A DNA stretch of 64,000 nt from contig NZ_VTDQ01000010.1 of NCBI RefSeq assembly GCF_015627175.1, positions 19,339 to 83,338 of the forward strand, written 5' to 3'. Position numbers and translations under genes: made by a program. This document shows, one piece after another, positions 36,026 to 45,109 of this stretch (position 1 is the stretch's first letter; each line of letters starts with the position of its first letter). The stretch is from Acinetobacter pollinis. GTDB lineage: Bacteria > Pseudomonadota > Gammaproteobacteria > Pseudomonadales > Moraxellaceae. Below the pieces are notes generated by a model. That model saw nothing but the letters and a program-made list of their open reading frames with translations, was not told where the DNA came from and did no database searches.

Positions 36026-37915
36026 TTGGCATCAAGTACATTTTCCTATAATCATCAGAAGAATTTATTTGTCGCAACAGTCATTTGCTTGTTCGCCATT
36101 TTTTTAACCATTATGGTTTTAAATTTTTCTTTTGGTCTCATCGTTTATTATTTAGATCAAGGTCAATCGATTTGGTGGAATGAGCATAGCCCTGTATTTT
36201 TAAGCTGTGTACTATTCATTATGATGATCTCTTTATGTTATGAACTCTATATTTTTAGAGAAGGTGGTCATTCTTTAGCAAAGCAAATGAGAGCAAGGCA
36301 TCTTCATGCATTAGAATGTACACCGGAAGAGATTAGAGCTGTAAAATTAACTGAGCAGTTGGCAGATAAATTTCAGATAGAGATCCCCGCAGTCTATGTA
36401 TTACCCGATGAAATAGGCGTAAATGCTTTAACTGCAGGAGAAAATAGAAAAGATACAGTGATTATTTTAACTTGGGGTGCCTTACAGAACCTAGATGAAT
36501 TAGAGTTATATGGGCTACTCAGTTATGCTTTTAATCAAATTATTAGTGGTGAAACCAGACAGAATATCCGACTTAAAATTCTTTTTAGTGCCCTGACTAG
36601 CTTTAACCAGTGGGGAAGCAAAATTGCCCGAAGAGGATTTAAACCCTACCGTGGTAATGAGAAAAATAAATTTGAAACTGTATTGGTCGCAGTTGGCGGT
36701 ATCATCTGGCTGATGGGGAGTTTAGGCCTTCTTATTTCTAGGTTGGTAAAGTTTCTTACCCTTTCAGGAAGAACGTTCAAAAATGATATTCATACTCAAG
36801 CATTAATAGAAAATAATACCAATTTACAAACATTACTTAGAATCTATGTGCATCATGCTGGTTCTCAAATTCATAGTTCGTATTCTGAGTCAATCGCTCA
36901 TATGTGTTTTGCAAATTCATTAAGCCCTCAAAGTTGGTTAAATATTCATCCAAATATTGAAAGAAGAATTTATAGGTTAAATCCAAATGTGCTTCAAGAG
37001 ATACAGCTAGAAAATTTAAGAAAAGTACAGCTACAACCTTTATTGGGTTTATTTAAACCATTTGGTGATGAACAAACAGAAATGAATATTTCATGGATGC
37101 CACCTCAGCCATTGCCGTTGATTCGTTTAACACCCATGGGATTTCCATCTAAAGATGAAATTAGACCACTGAATCCTTCAGTAAGAAAATCTATAAAACA
37201 GCCTGAACTCGTTAAGCGAGCATTGCAAACCAATACAGGTGCAAGAGAAGTACTTGTTGCTGTACTTATGATTAGACAGTACAAAGAATTTATACCAAAA
37301 AATGCGTTAGTGAGTCATGCTATTGTTGATGCTTTATTGGGCATCGATGCTAGATTACATGTACAAATATTTCTAGATGCCTGTGATACATTAAGCACAA
37401 TGCCACAGAGTATAGCTAGACAGTTCTTAACTAAACTTGCGCAGATTGCTCAATCTGATGGTAAAATTGGCCTATTAGATGCATTGTTATTAGATAAAGT
37501 AAAAAACCAATTAAATTTACTACCTGTACATATGCCTACTGCTTATGATGATATTCAATTTAATATTGTTCGTTTAGTCGATGCTCTAGTGTATATCGAT
37601 CAGATAGATATAGAAAATAGTCTTAGTCGTAGAAATAAAATTATTCAACAGCTAATCTCTGAAAAAGAGGTATATAAATATGAATTTGTCTCCGACGAGC
37701 ATATCGATTTTGGAAATATATTGCATTCTATATCTGGGCTTTTATTGAGAGACCGATTAAAAATACTTGGTATTATAGAGCATTCTATTTGCAGTGATAG
37801 GGTAATGACTCAAGATGAGTTAGATGTACTGGCATTATTGTATTGGCGATTTGGATTTGAAAATGATGAAATTGTTGAACAAATTTTAAACCAAAATAGT
37901 TTAATGATTGTATAG
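36026..37915 (+). CDS. M48-like membrane protein lacking the zinc motif, with TerB-like C-terminal region
   Basis: A 629-residue protein with two N-terminal transmembrane helices (about 15-40 and 55-72) and another hydrophobic pair near 225-250. Residues about 105-180 follow the M48 peptidase plan (VYVLPDEIGVNALTAG, then a dILTWGAL strand and ELELYGLL), but the HExxH zinc helix reads SYAFNQ, so no zinc site is visible. A later segment (about 480-500, FLTKLAQIAQSDGKIG) resembles TerB-like helical modules. Function unknown; probably a non-catalytic relative. The start is TTG 36026 with AAGG nine bases upstream; the next in-frame ATG would remove the first helix. It is 65 bp upstream of the repeat-bearing gene. 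Confidence 0.72.
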   Translation: MASSTFSYNHQKNLFVATVICLFAIFLTIMVLNFSFGLIVYYLDQGQSIWWNEHSPVFLSCVLFIMMISLCYELYIFREGGHSLAKQMRARHLHALECTPEEIRAVKLTEQLADKFQIEIPAVYVLPDEIGVNALTAGENRKDTVIILTWGALQNLDELELYGLLSYAFNQIISGETRQNIRLKILFSALTSFNQWGSKIARRGFKPYRGNEKNKFETVLVAVGGIIWLMGSLGLLISRLVKFLTLSGRTFKNDIHTQALIENNTNLQTLLRIYVHHAGSQIHSSYSESIAHMCFANSLSPQSWLNIHPNIERRIYRLNPNVLQEIQLENLRKVQLQPLLGLFKPFGDEQTEMNISWMPPQPLPLIRLTPMGFPSKDEIRPLNPSVRKSIKQPELVKRALQTNTGAREVLVAVLMIRQYKEFIPKNALVSHAIVDALLGIDARLHVQIFLDACDTLSTMPQSIARQFLTKLAQIAQSDGKIGLLDALLLDKVKNQLNLLPVHMPTAYDDIQFNIVRLVDALVYIDQIDIENSLSRRNKIIQQLISEKEVYKYEFVSDEHIDFGNILHSISGLLLRDRLKILGIIEHSICSDRVMTQDELDVLALLYWRFGFENDEIVEQILNQNSLMIV

Positions 37916-37980
37916 GTTTTCTACATGTAAATAATTACATCAATGTTAGAATAGTCGTCTTCTTAAATTGAACCTTAAAT

Positions 37981-38712
37981 ATGAGTGAGCAGCAACAGTC
38001 ATCAGTACATCATCGTAATATCCTTTCACATTTGGGAATTGATCTTTGGATTCCTAGAGATGTTGCCGTTGAAGAAAATGATGCGTCTGTTTTTTGGCGT
38101 GACCAAGTATCATGTGCTGAAATTAATTTAAATGAAGAAGCTGAATTAAACGTTGAGAGTATTTCAATTGAACGAGAAGTGAAGCTTGAAAATATAGAGC
38201 CTCAATCTATTATTTCTTTAGAAAAACTAGAAAAACTAGAAAAACTAGAAAAACTAGAAAAACTAGAAAAACTAGAAAAACTAGAAAAACTAGAAAAACT
38301 AGAAAAACTAGAAAAACTAGAAAAACTAGAAAAACTAGAAAAACTAGAAAAAGAGATAGATCCTTTTATACTTACCGTATTGGTTTCAGTAAAAAAAATT
38401 ATTTTTATCAATACATTTGATATTTCTAGCGAAGAGAGAACTTTACTCAATAATATGATTCATACACTTGAATTGGTGCAATATGAGTTAAAGTGGCCAA
38501 TACTTGAAACCTTAAAAGATTCAAATTTTCTTCAGTTTTATTTGGATGGTTTTATCGACGCGAAATGTAATGAGTTTGAATGTGCTGTTCTTGTAGGAAA
38601 TAGACCGAAAGGCTTAGTATTTACCTTCAACAAAGAATTTCCATCTTTAAGTCAATTGTTGAATAGTGCTCAAGACAAAAGAGATTTATGGGAGTATTGG
38701 AAAAGCGTTTAG
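37981..38712 (+). CDS. Probable HolD-like protein (DNA polymerase III psi) with a Leu-Glu-Lys repeat linker
   Basis: A 243-residue protein in three parts. Residues about 10-35 (ILSHLGIDLWIPR) resemble the N-terminal LQQLGITQW segment of E. coli HolD, which binds the chi subunit. Residues 80-124 are 15 perfect Leu-Glu-Lys repeats, expected to be one long charged helix. Residues about 125-243 form a compact domain with IIFINTF, a VLVGNRPKGLVFTF strand pair and a terminal AQDKRDLWEYW close in pattern to HolD ARAALWQQI. Psi links chi to the clamp loader at the replication fork. I matched this by recall, so the assignment is tentative. Removing the repeat would leave a normal psi-sized protein. 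Confidence 0.55.
   Translation: MSEQQQSSVHHRNILSHLGIDLWIPRDVAVEENDASVFWRDQVSCAEINLNEEAELNVESISIEREVKLENIEPQSIISLEKLEKLEKLEKLEKLEKLEKLEKLEKLEKLEKLEKLEKLEKLEKEIDPFILTVLVSVKKIIFINTFDISSEERTLLNNMIHTLELVQYELKWPILETLKDSNFLQFYLDGFIDAKCNEFECAVLVGNRPKGLVFTFNKEFPSLSQLLNSAQDKRDLWEYWKSV
38218..38352. repeat. In-frame 9-bp minisatellite, 15 copies
   Basis: The unit CTAGAAAAA (Leu-Glu-Lys) is repeated 15 times in tandem with no change except TTA for the first leucine codon. The unit is a multiple of three, so copy changes alter protein length without shifting the frame. Sequence identity this high suggests recent expansion by slippage. Confidence 0.97.
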
Positions 38713-38731
38713 AAAACGTTAAACGCTTTTT
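38701..38731. terminator. Terminator overlapping the end of the repeat gene
   Basis: A perfect 10-bp stem (AAAAGCGTTT with AAACGCTTTT) has a 10-base loop. The stop codon at 38710-38712 straddles the end of the left arm and the start of the loop. A-rich and T-rich arms allow use in both directions against yqeY. Confidence 0.8.
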
Positions 38732-38751
38732 ACGAGTGATTTAGATAAGTG

Positions 38752-39198
38752 TTAGTTAAGTTTTGCTTTAACTTTAGCTGATGCAATTGCAGCATCGGCA
38801 CGTCCGGCTATGATCGGACGTAGAGAATTCATCACCTTACCCATATCTTTCATGCTAGTAGCACTTTGATCAGCAATAATCTGATCAATGACAGAATCAA
38901 GTTCTTCCTCAGTCATAGCGGCTGGTAGAAATTGAGATAGAATCTCAATTTCGGCTTGTTCTTTACTAGCTAAATCGTCTCGGCCAGCACCGGCAAAAGC
39001 CTTTACTGACTCTTTACGTTGTTTAACTTGCTTCTCAACAATTGCAAGGACTTGATTATTATCAAGTTCTATGCGTTCATCGACTTCAATTTGCTTAATT
39101 GCAGCTTGCAGACTACGAATAACAGTTACAGTTGCCATTTCTTTAGCACGCATGGCACTTTTAAGAGCATCAGTAATTTGGTTTTTTAAATTAGTCAT
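38752..39198 (-). CDS. yqeY: GatB/YqeY domain protein
   Basis: A 148-residue helical protein that corresponds to the C-terminal tRNA-binding-type domain of GatB, present as a stand-alone protein in many bacteria. LKNQITDALKSAMRAKE and the helical EAEIEILSQFLPAAMTEEEL segment are typical. The precise role is not settled. It lies 27 bp after rpsU on the same strand, the usual rpsU-yqeY pairing. Confidence 0.92.
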   Translation of the reverse strand: MTNLKNQITDALKSAMRAKEMATVTVIRSLQAAIKQIEVDERIELDNNQVLAIVEKQVKQRKESVKAFAGAGRDDLASKEQAEIEILSQFLPAAMTEEELDSVIDQIIADQSATSMKDMGKVMNSLRPIIAGRADAAIASAKVKAKLN

Positions 39199-39225
39199 AG
39201 TCTTTCAGCTTCAATCACAAATTAA

Positions 39226-39441
39226 TTAGTAAAGGCGAGTAGTACGTACAGATTCGCGAGCCAATTTCTTTTGGTAGCGCTTAACAGCAGCAGCTTTTTT
39301 ACGCTTACGCTCTTGAGTTGGTTTTTCGTAGAATTCACGTTTACGAACATCAGCTAAAACACCAGCTTTTTCGCAAGAACGTTTGAAACGACGGATAGCT
39401 ACGTCTACTGGTTCGCCTTCTTTCAATTTAACTTGTGGCAT
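39226..39441 (-). CDS. rpsU: 30S ribosomal protein bS21
   Basis: A 71-residue basic ribosomal protein near the 3' end of 16S rRNA, involved in initiation. [20 protein letters not shown] at the N-terminus and the Lys/Arg-rich tail are diagnostic. It is divergent from tsaD across 144 bp, as in E. coli where rpsU heads the operon with dnaG and rpoD; here dnaG does not follow and yqeY does. Confidence 0.97.
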
Positions 39442-39585
39442 GAAGAATCCTCAATATTTATGGATAAATCTAAAGCGGAATTGCTTTAGAAAACAAGTGA
39501 AGTGCAGTATTTTACTCATTTACTTCTCATATCACAAGTCTATAATGGTGATTGTCGTAAATTGGACTCATAAATAGGCACTTAA

Positions 39586-40602
39586 ATGATTGTTTTAGGC
39601 TTGGAAACCTCTTGTGATGAAACAGGATTAGCACTCTATGACAGTGAGAAGGGGCTACTTGGTCAAGTGTTATATAGTCAAATTCAGTTACATGCTGAAT
39701 ATGGTGGTGTGGTGCCCGAGTTGGCATCGCGTGATCATGTGAGAAAGTTGATTCCTTTACTTGATGAATTGCTTGCACAGTCAAAGGTAACTAAAAAGCA
39801 AATTGATGCAGTAGCATATACACGTGGTCCAGGATTAATGGGTGCATTAATGACAGGCGCACTTTTTGGGCGCACGTTAGCATTTGCTTTAGATAAACCA
39901 GCAATTGGTGTACATCATATGGAAGGTCATATGTTGGCTCCTTTACTTTCTGAAACTCCACCTAAATTTCCTTTTGTTGCATTACTTGTTTCTGGTGGAC
40001 ATACACAATTAATGGCAGCTTATGGCATTGGTGAGTATGAAATATTGGGGGAATCGATTGACGATGCAGCTGGTGAAGCATTTGATAAAGTGGCTAAGAT
40101 GATGGGACTGGCATATCCAGGGGGACCAAACATTGCAAAACTTGCTTTAGATGGTAACCCACAAGCATTCGATTTTCCGCGTCCAATGCTACATAAAGAT
40201 TTAGTATTCTCTTTTAGTGGTTTGAAAACTGCCGTTTCAGTGCAACTGAAAAAAATAGAGGGACAAGATAGAGATGCCGATATTGCAGCCTCTTTTCAAG
40301 AAGCAATTGTAGATACACTTGTGAAAAAGTCAGTGAAAGCCTTGAAGCAGACCAACCTAAAACGATTAGTGATCGCAGGTGGGGTAAGTGCAAATTTAAG
40401 ACTGCGAGAAAAACTTGAAGCGGAACTGGCTAAAATAAAAGCACATGTTTACTATGCAGAACCCGCATTGTGTACAGATAACGGTGCAATGATTGCTTTT
40501 GCAGGTTATCAGCGCTTAAAAGGTGGAGCTAGTGATGGATTGGCTGTTACAACAACACCAAGATGGCCAATGACTGAACTTGAGGTACCTACACAGGTTT
40601 AA
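39586..40602 (+). CDS. tsaD: tRNA N6-adenosine threonylcarbamoyltransferase
   Basis: Transfers threonylcarbamoyl to A37 of ANN-decoding tRNAs together with TsaB and Tsa[11 protein letters not shown] begins at residue 4, the metal-binding HHMEGH is near 110, then [28 protein letters not shown] and [10 protein letters not shown]. At 338 residues the protein is of normal length. It starts 144 bp from divergent rpsU. It ends at a hairpin facing the DUF1653 gene. Confidence 0.95.
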   Translation: MIVLGLETSCDETGLALYDSEKGLLGQVLYSQIQLHAEYGGVVPELASRDHVRKLIPLLDELLAQSKVTKKQIDAVAYTRGPGLMGALMTGALFGRTLAFALDKPAIGVHHMEGHMLAPLLSETPPKFPFVALLVSGGHTQLMAAYGIGEYEILGESIDDAAGEAFDKVAKMMGLAYPGGPNIAKLALDGNPQAFDFPRPMLHKDLVFSFSGLKTAVSVQLKKIEGQDRDADIAASFQEAIVDTLVKKSVKALKQTNLKRLVIAGGVSANLRLREKLEAELAKIKAHVYYAEPALCTDNGAMIAFAGYQRLKGGASDGLAVTTTPRWPMTELEVPTQV

Positions 40603-40606
40603 AAGT

Positions 40607-40628
40607 AAGGTGAGTGATTGCTCACCTT
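40607..40628. terminator. Hairpin between tsaD and the DUF1653 gene
   Basis: An 8-bp perfect stem (AAGGTGAG with CTCACCTT) closes a 6-base loop between converging genes. The T-run is poor, so termination strength is uncertain. Confidence 0.55.
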
Positions 40629-40637
40629 AGTTACATG

Positions 40638-40859
40638 CTAGAAGTTTGGCTTCAAAAATGCAAAGCGAGGCTGTTTTGTTTGATCAGGTAAATTTACTTC
40701 TTCTAGAAACATACTTGCTGGGCGTACCCATAGAGAAAAGTCATCATATAAACATTGATACACAACTAAAACTTCTTGGGTTTCGCTATGTTTGGCTGTA
40801 CCTATAACTTGGTAAAGTTGGCCTTTGTAGTGTTTATAAATACCGTGTGGAATTTGCAT
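40638..40859 (-). CDS. DUF1653 domain protein
   Basis: A 73-residue protein with the [24 protein letters not shown] pattern (described here as about residues 4-27), then VVYQCLYDD and WVRPASMF, typical of DUF1653, a small SH3-like family of unknown function. I chose the ATG at 40859 because GGGA lies six bases upstream; a start at 40871 has no ribosome binding site. Confidence 0.85.
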   Translation of the reverse strand: MQIPHGIYKHYKGQLYQVIGTAKHSETQEVLVVYQCLYDDFSLWVRPASMFLEEVNLPDQTKQPRFAFLKPNF

Positions 40860-40895
40860 AATGCATCCCATAATAAATAATGGAATATAGTAAAG

Positions 40896-41303
40896 CTAAA
40901 CGGTATGTTGAGTAAATAAATCCTCTTGTGTGAGTTTAATTGTTGTATTTGCAAAACTATAATAACTAGGCTTTTCTTCAATAAACACTTCGGTATCTAA
41001 TGTGAGTTGATTGTGGTTCATTTCAAGTAAATTACAATTTACATTACAGTAAGAGCAGTCTTTTTTTTGCCAAAAAATAAATGTGCCACATCCTTTGCAG
41101 AAACCTCTGTGAGCCCATTCAGATGAGTTAAAAACAGTAAGCATTGCTATGTTTTGTATAATTAAACTTTTCGGTTCGACTTCTATGGATAATGAAATAC
41201 CTCCAGATTGTTTTCGGCAAATTGAACAGTGACATGCTGTGACATTTAAAGATTTGGGGTCTGCACTAAAAGTGATTTCTCCACATAAACATTTTCCTTC
41301 CAT
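40896..41303 (-). CDS. GFA-family (CENP-V/GFA domain) zinc protein
   Basis: A 135-residue protein with the cysteine pattern of glutathione-dependent formaldehyde-activating-like enzymes: CLCGEITF (residues 5-12), CHCSICRKQSGG and CKGCG, which together bind two zinc ions in the family. A fourth cysteine cluster (CSYCNVNC) is also present. The family name does not prove a formaldehyde role. Single gene, 36 bp from the DUF1653 gene and on the same strand. Confidence 0.85.
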   Translation of the reverse strand: MEGKCLCGEITFSADPKSLNVTACHCSICRKQSGGISLSIEVEPKSLIIQNIAMLTVFNSSEWAHRGFCKGCGTFIFWQKKDCSYCNVNCNLLEMNHNQLTLDTEVFIEEKPSYYSFANTTIKLTQEDLFTQHTV

Positions 41304-41446
41304 TAAATTATCTCATTCAACTTATATGTTTGAAGCTTAGCCTAATTTGTTTAAATCTACGATTATTTAACAGTATTCCATAAGTGACATTTTGTGTTTT
41401 GATATAAAACGTTATAATTATTTGAAATTCAATGTAATGGGTGAGT

Positions 41447-42037
41447 ATGCCATTTACCATTAAAGAAACAGTTGTTTATGAAGAAGACGTGAAAAAAAGT
41501 CGTTTCCAAGCATTTGCGATTCCTGTTGAAACGGAAGAAGAGATCAAAACAGTTTTAGAAACTTATAAAGATATTTCGACAACACACCAGTGTTGGGCAT
41601 GGAAGATAGGGCATAATGTTCGGTTTAATGATGACGGTGAGCCCTCAGGAACAGCAGGTCGTCCTATTTTGGCAACAATTGAGGGTAATGAGTTAACCAA
41701 TATATTGGTATTGGTTAATCGGTGGTATGGCGGTGTGAAGTTGGGCACGGGTGGATTAGTACGTGCCTATGGTGGTACAGCAGGAAAAGCCTTACTTCTA
41801 GTAGATAAAATAGAACTCATAGAAAAGATAGATGTATATTTTGAGTGTAATTTTAGTGAGTGGCCAATTTTGCAGTATGAACTGGTGCAAAACCAAATAA
41901 CCTTTTCTGAAGAATATACAGCCACAGGTGTGAGTGTTAACGCAAAAATACAGATACATCAGCGCATTGAACTTGCGAAAAAAGTACAGGATGTCACACG
42001 TGGTAGAGAAGAATTAAAAGGAACTCATGATGACTGA
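41447..42037 (+). CDS. yigZ: YigZ/IMPACT family protein
   Basis: A 196-residue protein of the IMPACT (UPF0029) family: IKETVVYEEDVKKSRFQAFA at the N-terminus, HQCWAWKIG, DDGEPSGTAGRPIL and NRWYGGVKLGTGGLVRAYG, then a ferredoxin-like DUF1949 domain. Family members bind RNA or ribosomes and affect translation; the exact activity is unclear. I chose ATG 41447 with GGGTG upstream; the GTG two codons earlier is possible. Overlaps the next gene by 11 bp. Confidence 0.88.
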   Translation: MPFTIKETVVYEEDVKKSRFQAFAIPVETEEEIKTVLETYKDISTTHQCWAWKIGHNVRFNDDGEPSGTAGRPILATIEGNELTNILVLVNRWYGGVKLGTGGLVRAYGGTAGKALLLVDKIELIEKIDVYFECNFSEWPILQYELVQNQITFSEEYTATGVSVNAKIQIHQRIELAKKVQDVTRGREELKGTHDD

Positions 42038-42641
42038 TCCTTTACTTAAATATAGAGAACAACATAAGCACCGTTTAAACTATATGCCATGGTTATACTG
42101 GCGGTTAAAAGACAAACATAAAGTTTGGGCGGAGGCTTGGCAAAAAGAATATCAAGAATATTTGCAAACTATGGAAACAGTTGAAATAGGAAAGAATTGC
42201 TTTATTTCGCCGTTAGCACATATCTTTGCGGAGCCTGGACGTAAAATTATTATTGGCGATCATACATTTATTGCTGCTGACGCTACATTACATGGTCCTT
42301 TACAGATAGGTAGTGAAGTTGCGATCAACCATCATTGTATTTTAGATGGGGGAAAAGCGGGAATCGTTATTCATGATCAGGCACGATTGGCTGCATATAC
42401 ACATTTATATGCATTTGATCATGGTGTGAATTTAGAAAACCCAATTTATCAGCAACCTGTTCGCTCACAAGGTATTGAGATTGGGAAAGATGTTTGGTTA
42501 GGAGCACATGTTGGTGTGAAAGATGGTATTAAAATAGGAAATCATGCTGTGGTGGGTATGAATAGCATGGTCACTAAAGATGTTGAAAGTGCACACGTTG
42601 TTGCAGGAAATCCTGCAAAATTTATTCGTATTCGGGAATAA
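42027..42641 (+). CDS. Hexapeptide-repeat acyltransferase (WbbJ-like)
   Basis: A 204-residue left-handed beta-helix acyltransferase. Hexapeptide repeats run through residues about 55-195 (GPLQIGSEVAINHHCILDGG in part, GIEIGKDVWLGAHVGVKDGIKIG, VVGMNSMV, VVAGNPAKFIR), with the family's late His in the loop near HLYAFDHG. Likely acetylates a sugar or similar small acceptor; the substrate is not readable. It is translationally coupled to yigZ; ATG 42027 or 42030 may be used. Confidence 0.85.
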   Translation: MMTDPLLKYREQHKHRLNYMPWLYWRLKDKHKVWAEAWQKEYQEYLQTMETVEIGKNCFISPLAHIFAEPGRKIIIGDHTFIAADATLHGPLQIGSEVAINHHCILDGGKAGIVIHDQARLAAYTHLYAFDHGVNLENPIYQQPVRSQGIEIGKDVWLGAHVGVKDGIKIGNHAVVGMNSMVTKDVESAHVVAGNPAKFIRIRE

Positions 42642-42943
42642 TAATACTTCTTGTTAAGAATAATTTAATTGTTATAGCATAACATTTTTTGATTCATCAT
42701 ATAATGATAAATTATCATATCATGTCACTAAATTTTAAAAGATATTTGCTAATTTATTATTAGGTTGAATGGGCAAGATCCCTGTAAAAGAAACAGAGAT
42801 ATACATTTTTAAATGTACGTAAATTACAGTGCATTTGTAAAATAAACTATGCCTTTTGCGGGTGGATAAGCTTAAATTGCTTCTTAGGTCTAAGATTTGA
42901 ATAAACTCATCAAAAATACTATTTCACTTTTAATGGAAAAAAT
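42642..42943. other. Intergenic region with terminator-like hairpin and palindrome
   Basis: A 302-bp AT-rich gap. TGTTAT-agc-ATAACA followed by TTTTTT (42670-42690) is a weak terminator for the acyltransferase gene. ATGATAAATTATCAT (42704-42718) is a perfect 7-1-7 palindrome. The remaining 225 bp hold no recognisable promoter pair or open frame. Confidence 0.55.
42704..42718. promoter_or_regulatory. Perfect 15-bp operator-like palindrome upstream of pgaB-like gene
   Basis: ATGATAAATTATCAT has two 7-base inverted arms around one base, the geometry of a Fur-type half-site pair, about 225 bp before the gene. It could also bind another dimeric regulator or be chance in AT-rich DNA. Confidence 0.3.
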
Positions 42944-44947
42944 ATGCTTAATCAATTTCTGAAGTCGGTACTCACGGGGTGTATGGCAACAGCACTTTTT
43001 GGAGCAGCAGTCGTTACGCATGCAGAAGAACAAGCACAAATACGTCCAGATACATTAACGGTGATTGGTTATCATGAAGTCACAAATCAGGCTAACGATG
43101 CAATTATTCCACTATATGCAGTGACTACAGAAAATTTTGAGAGTCAGGTGAGATGGTTACAACAAGATGGGTTTCATTTTATTTCTGTCAATGATTTAAT
43201 TCAGGCAAATGCAGGTAAATTAAAACTACCAAGTAAACCTGTATTACTTACTGTTGATGATGGTTATGAATCATTTTACAGTAATATTTATCCGTTCGTA
43301 AAAGAAAACAAAATACCAGTTGTACTGGCTGTAGTAGGTTCGTGGGTAGATACACCATCCGATAAGGATGTACATTTTGGTGATGCTGAAGTTAAGCGAA
43401 ATAAAATACTAACATGGTCACAAATTAAAGAAATGAGTGATAGTGGTTATGTTGAGATCGCAAGTCATAGTTATGACTTACACCGTGGTGTATTGGGGAA
43501 CCCTCAAGGAAACTCAGAGCCAGCAGCCACAACAAGAATTTATGATCCAAGAACCAATAAATACGAATCAGATAAAGCATATCATCAACGGATATATAAT
43601 GATTTAAAGAAAAATAATGAAGCATTTAAGTCACATGGTATTCCAACACCAAGAGTTATGGTGTGGCCATATGGGCGTTATAATATGGAAGGTGTGAGTG
43701 TTGCTAAAGCATTAGGAATGCCTGTCACTATTACATTAGATGATGGGCCAGCAGATTATAAAAAATCATTAAACTCCTTAAATCGTATTTTAATTGAACA
43801 CAACATGACAACAAGCGATCTTGAGCGAGAAATTGAGAACCGCGAGAAAAATTTGGGTGACAATTATCGACCTCAAAAGATTATGCATGTTGATCTAGAC
43901 TATATTTATGATAAAGATCTTGCTCAGGAAGAAAGAAATTTAGGTGCATTATTAGATCGAATTCAAAAAATGAATGTGAATACAGTATATTTACAAGCAT
44001 TTTCTGATACGGATGCAAATGGTTCGGCAGATATGGTGTATTTCCCGAATCGCTATATTCCGATGCGTCAAGATTTATTTAATCGAGTTGCTTGGCAAAT
44101 TGCAAAGCGTACACAGGTTAGACGTATATATGCTTGGATGCCTCTTTATGCATGGGAGTTACCTAAGTCAAATTCTGCTTCTAAAGATCTGGTTGTAACA
44201 GAGCAACCTAAAAATAGCGATCATTTAAATATGGGATATATTCGTTTATCTCCATTTTCACCCAAAGCACAAAAAGTGATTGAAGGGATTTATGAGGATC
44301 TAGGAAAATCTGCAAGTTTCAATGGTGTACTATTTCATGATGATACGACACTGTCTGATTATGAGGATTCAAGTCCTGAGGCATTAAAAGCTTATAAGGA
44401 TGCAGGTTTGTCGACCGACTTAGATGCTGTTCGTAAAGATGACCAAAGCTTACAGAAGTGGACGGCGTTTAAAACAAAAACTATTGATGATTTTGCAATG
44501 AAAGTTGCTGGAGATTTACGTCAATATCAACCTGCTTTATTAACTGCCAGAAATATGTATGCACAAGTGGTACTCAATCCTTATGCAGAAAATTGGTATT
44601 CACAATCATTAGAACAATCTTTAAATCGCTATGACTTTACCGCAATTATGGCCATGCCATATATGGAACAAGCGAAAGACAAAGATAAATTTTACCAAGA
44701 TATTGTGAATCGTTTAAAACAGTATCCTAATGGTATTCATAAAGCAGTGGTGGAATTGCAAGCCGTAGATTGGAGGAAAGATAATCAGCCGATTCCTTCA
44801 GAAGAACTAGCCGACACCATCAAATCACTTTATGCACAAGGGGTTATGCATGTGGGTTATTATCCAGATGATCCAATTAAAGGACATCCAGACCCAGCGG
44901 TGCTGAGACAAGTTTTTGACTTGCAGCCAAACCGTATTCAGCCTTAG
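42944..44947 (+). CDS. PgaB-like poly-beta-1,6-GlcNAc deacetylase, orphan
   Basis: A 667-residue secreted two-domain protein. A signal peptide of about 27 residues ends near THA. The N-terminal NodB-type deacetylase has TVDDGYESFY (about 103-112, catalytic and metal Asp pair), ASHSYDLH with the metal histidines and MVWPYGRYN. The C-terminal half (from about 305, VDLDYIYDKD) matches the PgaB glycoside-hydrolase domain. PgaB partially deacetylates PNAG for export and cleaves it. No pgaA, C or D is nearby, so it may act on another glycan or serve a distant system. Unlike E. coli PgaB, no proper lipobox is apparent. Confidence 0.82.
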   Translation: MLNQFLKSVLTGCMATALFGAAVVTHAEEQAQIRPDTLTVIGYHEVTNQANDAIIPLYAVTTENFESQVRWLQQDGFHFISVNDLIQANAGKLKLPSKPVLLTVDDGYESFYSNIYPFVKENKIPVVLAVVGSWVDTPSDKDVHFGDAEVKRNKILTWSQIKEMSDSGYVEIASHSYDLHRGVLGNPQGNSEPAATTRIYDPRTNKYESDKAYHQRIYNDLKKNNEAFKSHGIPTPRVMVWPYGRYNMEGVSVAKALGMPVTITLDDGPADYKKSLNSLNRILIEHNMTTSDLEREIENREKNLGDNYRPQKIMHVDLDYIYDKDLAQEERNLGALLDRIQKMNVNTVYLQAFSDTDANGSADMVYFPNRYIPMRQDLFNRVAWQIAKRTQVRRIYAWMPLYAWELPKSNSASKDLVVTEQPKNSDHLNMGYIRLSPFSPKAQKVIEGIYEDLGKSASFNGVLFHDDTTLSDYEDSSPEALKAYKDAGLSTDLDAVRKDDQSLQKWTAFKTKTIDDFAMKVAGDLRQYQPALLTARNMYAQVVLNPYAENWYSQSLEQSLNRYDFTAIMAMPYMEQAKDKDKFYQDIVNRLKQYPNGIHKAVVELQAVDWRKDNQPIPSEELADTIKSLYAQGVMHVGYYPDDPIKGHPDPAVLRQVFDLQPNRIQP

Positions 44948-45109
44948 GTGAAAAGTGCATGATTTTAAAGAAACTTATACGAATAATGCGTTTAAAGTAT
45001 ATTGTTTCAATTAAATAAAATAAAACTACTTGCAGAGTTTATTACTTATGTTAATTTTAATGCTGACAATTAGTAAAAATAGAGTGATTCACTCAAAGAG
45101 AGGCAACAA

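Noticed and set aside
38218..38352. CRISPR-like array
   Set aside because: Units are 9 bp, directly adjacent and identical, without spacers. It is a coding minisatellite.
38202..38450. Antisense open frame encoding Phe-Ser-Ser repeats
   Set aside because: It is simply the complement of the Leu-Glu-Lys repeat, which lacks stops on both strands. The sense gene has better coding features.
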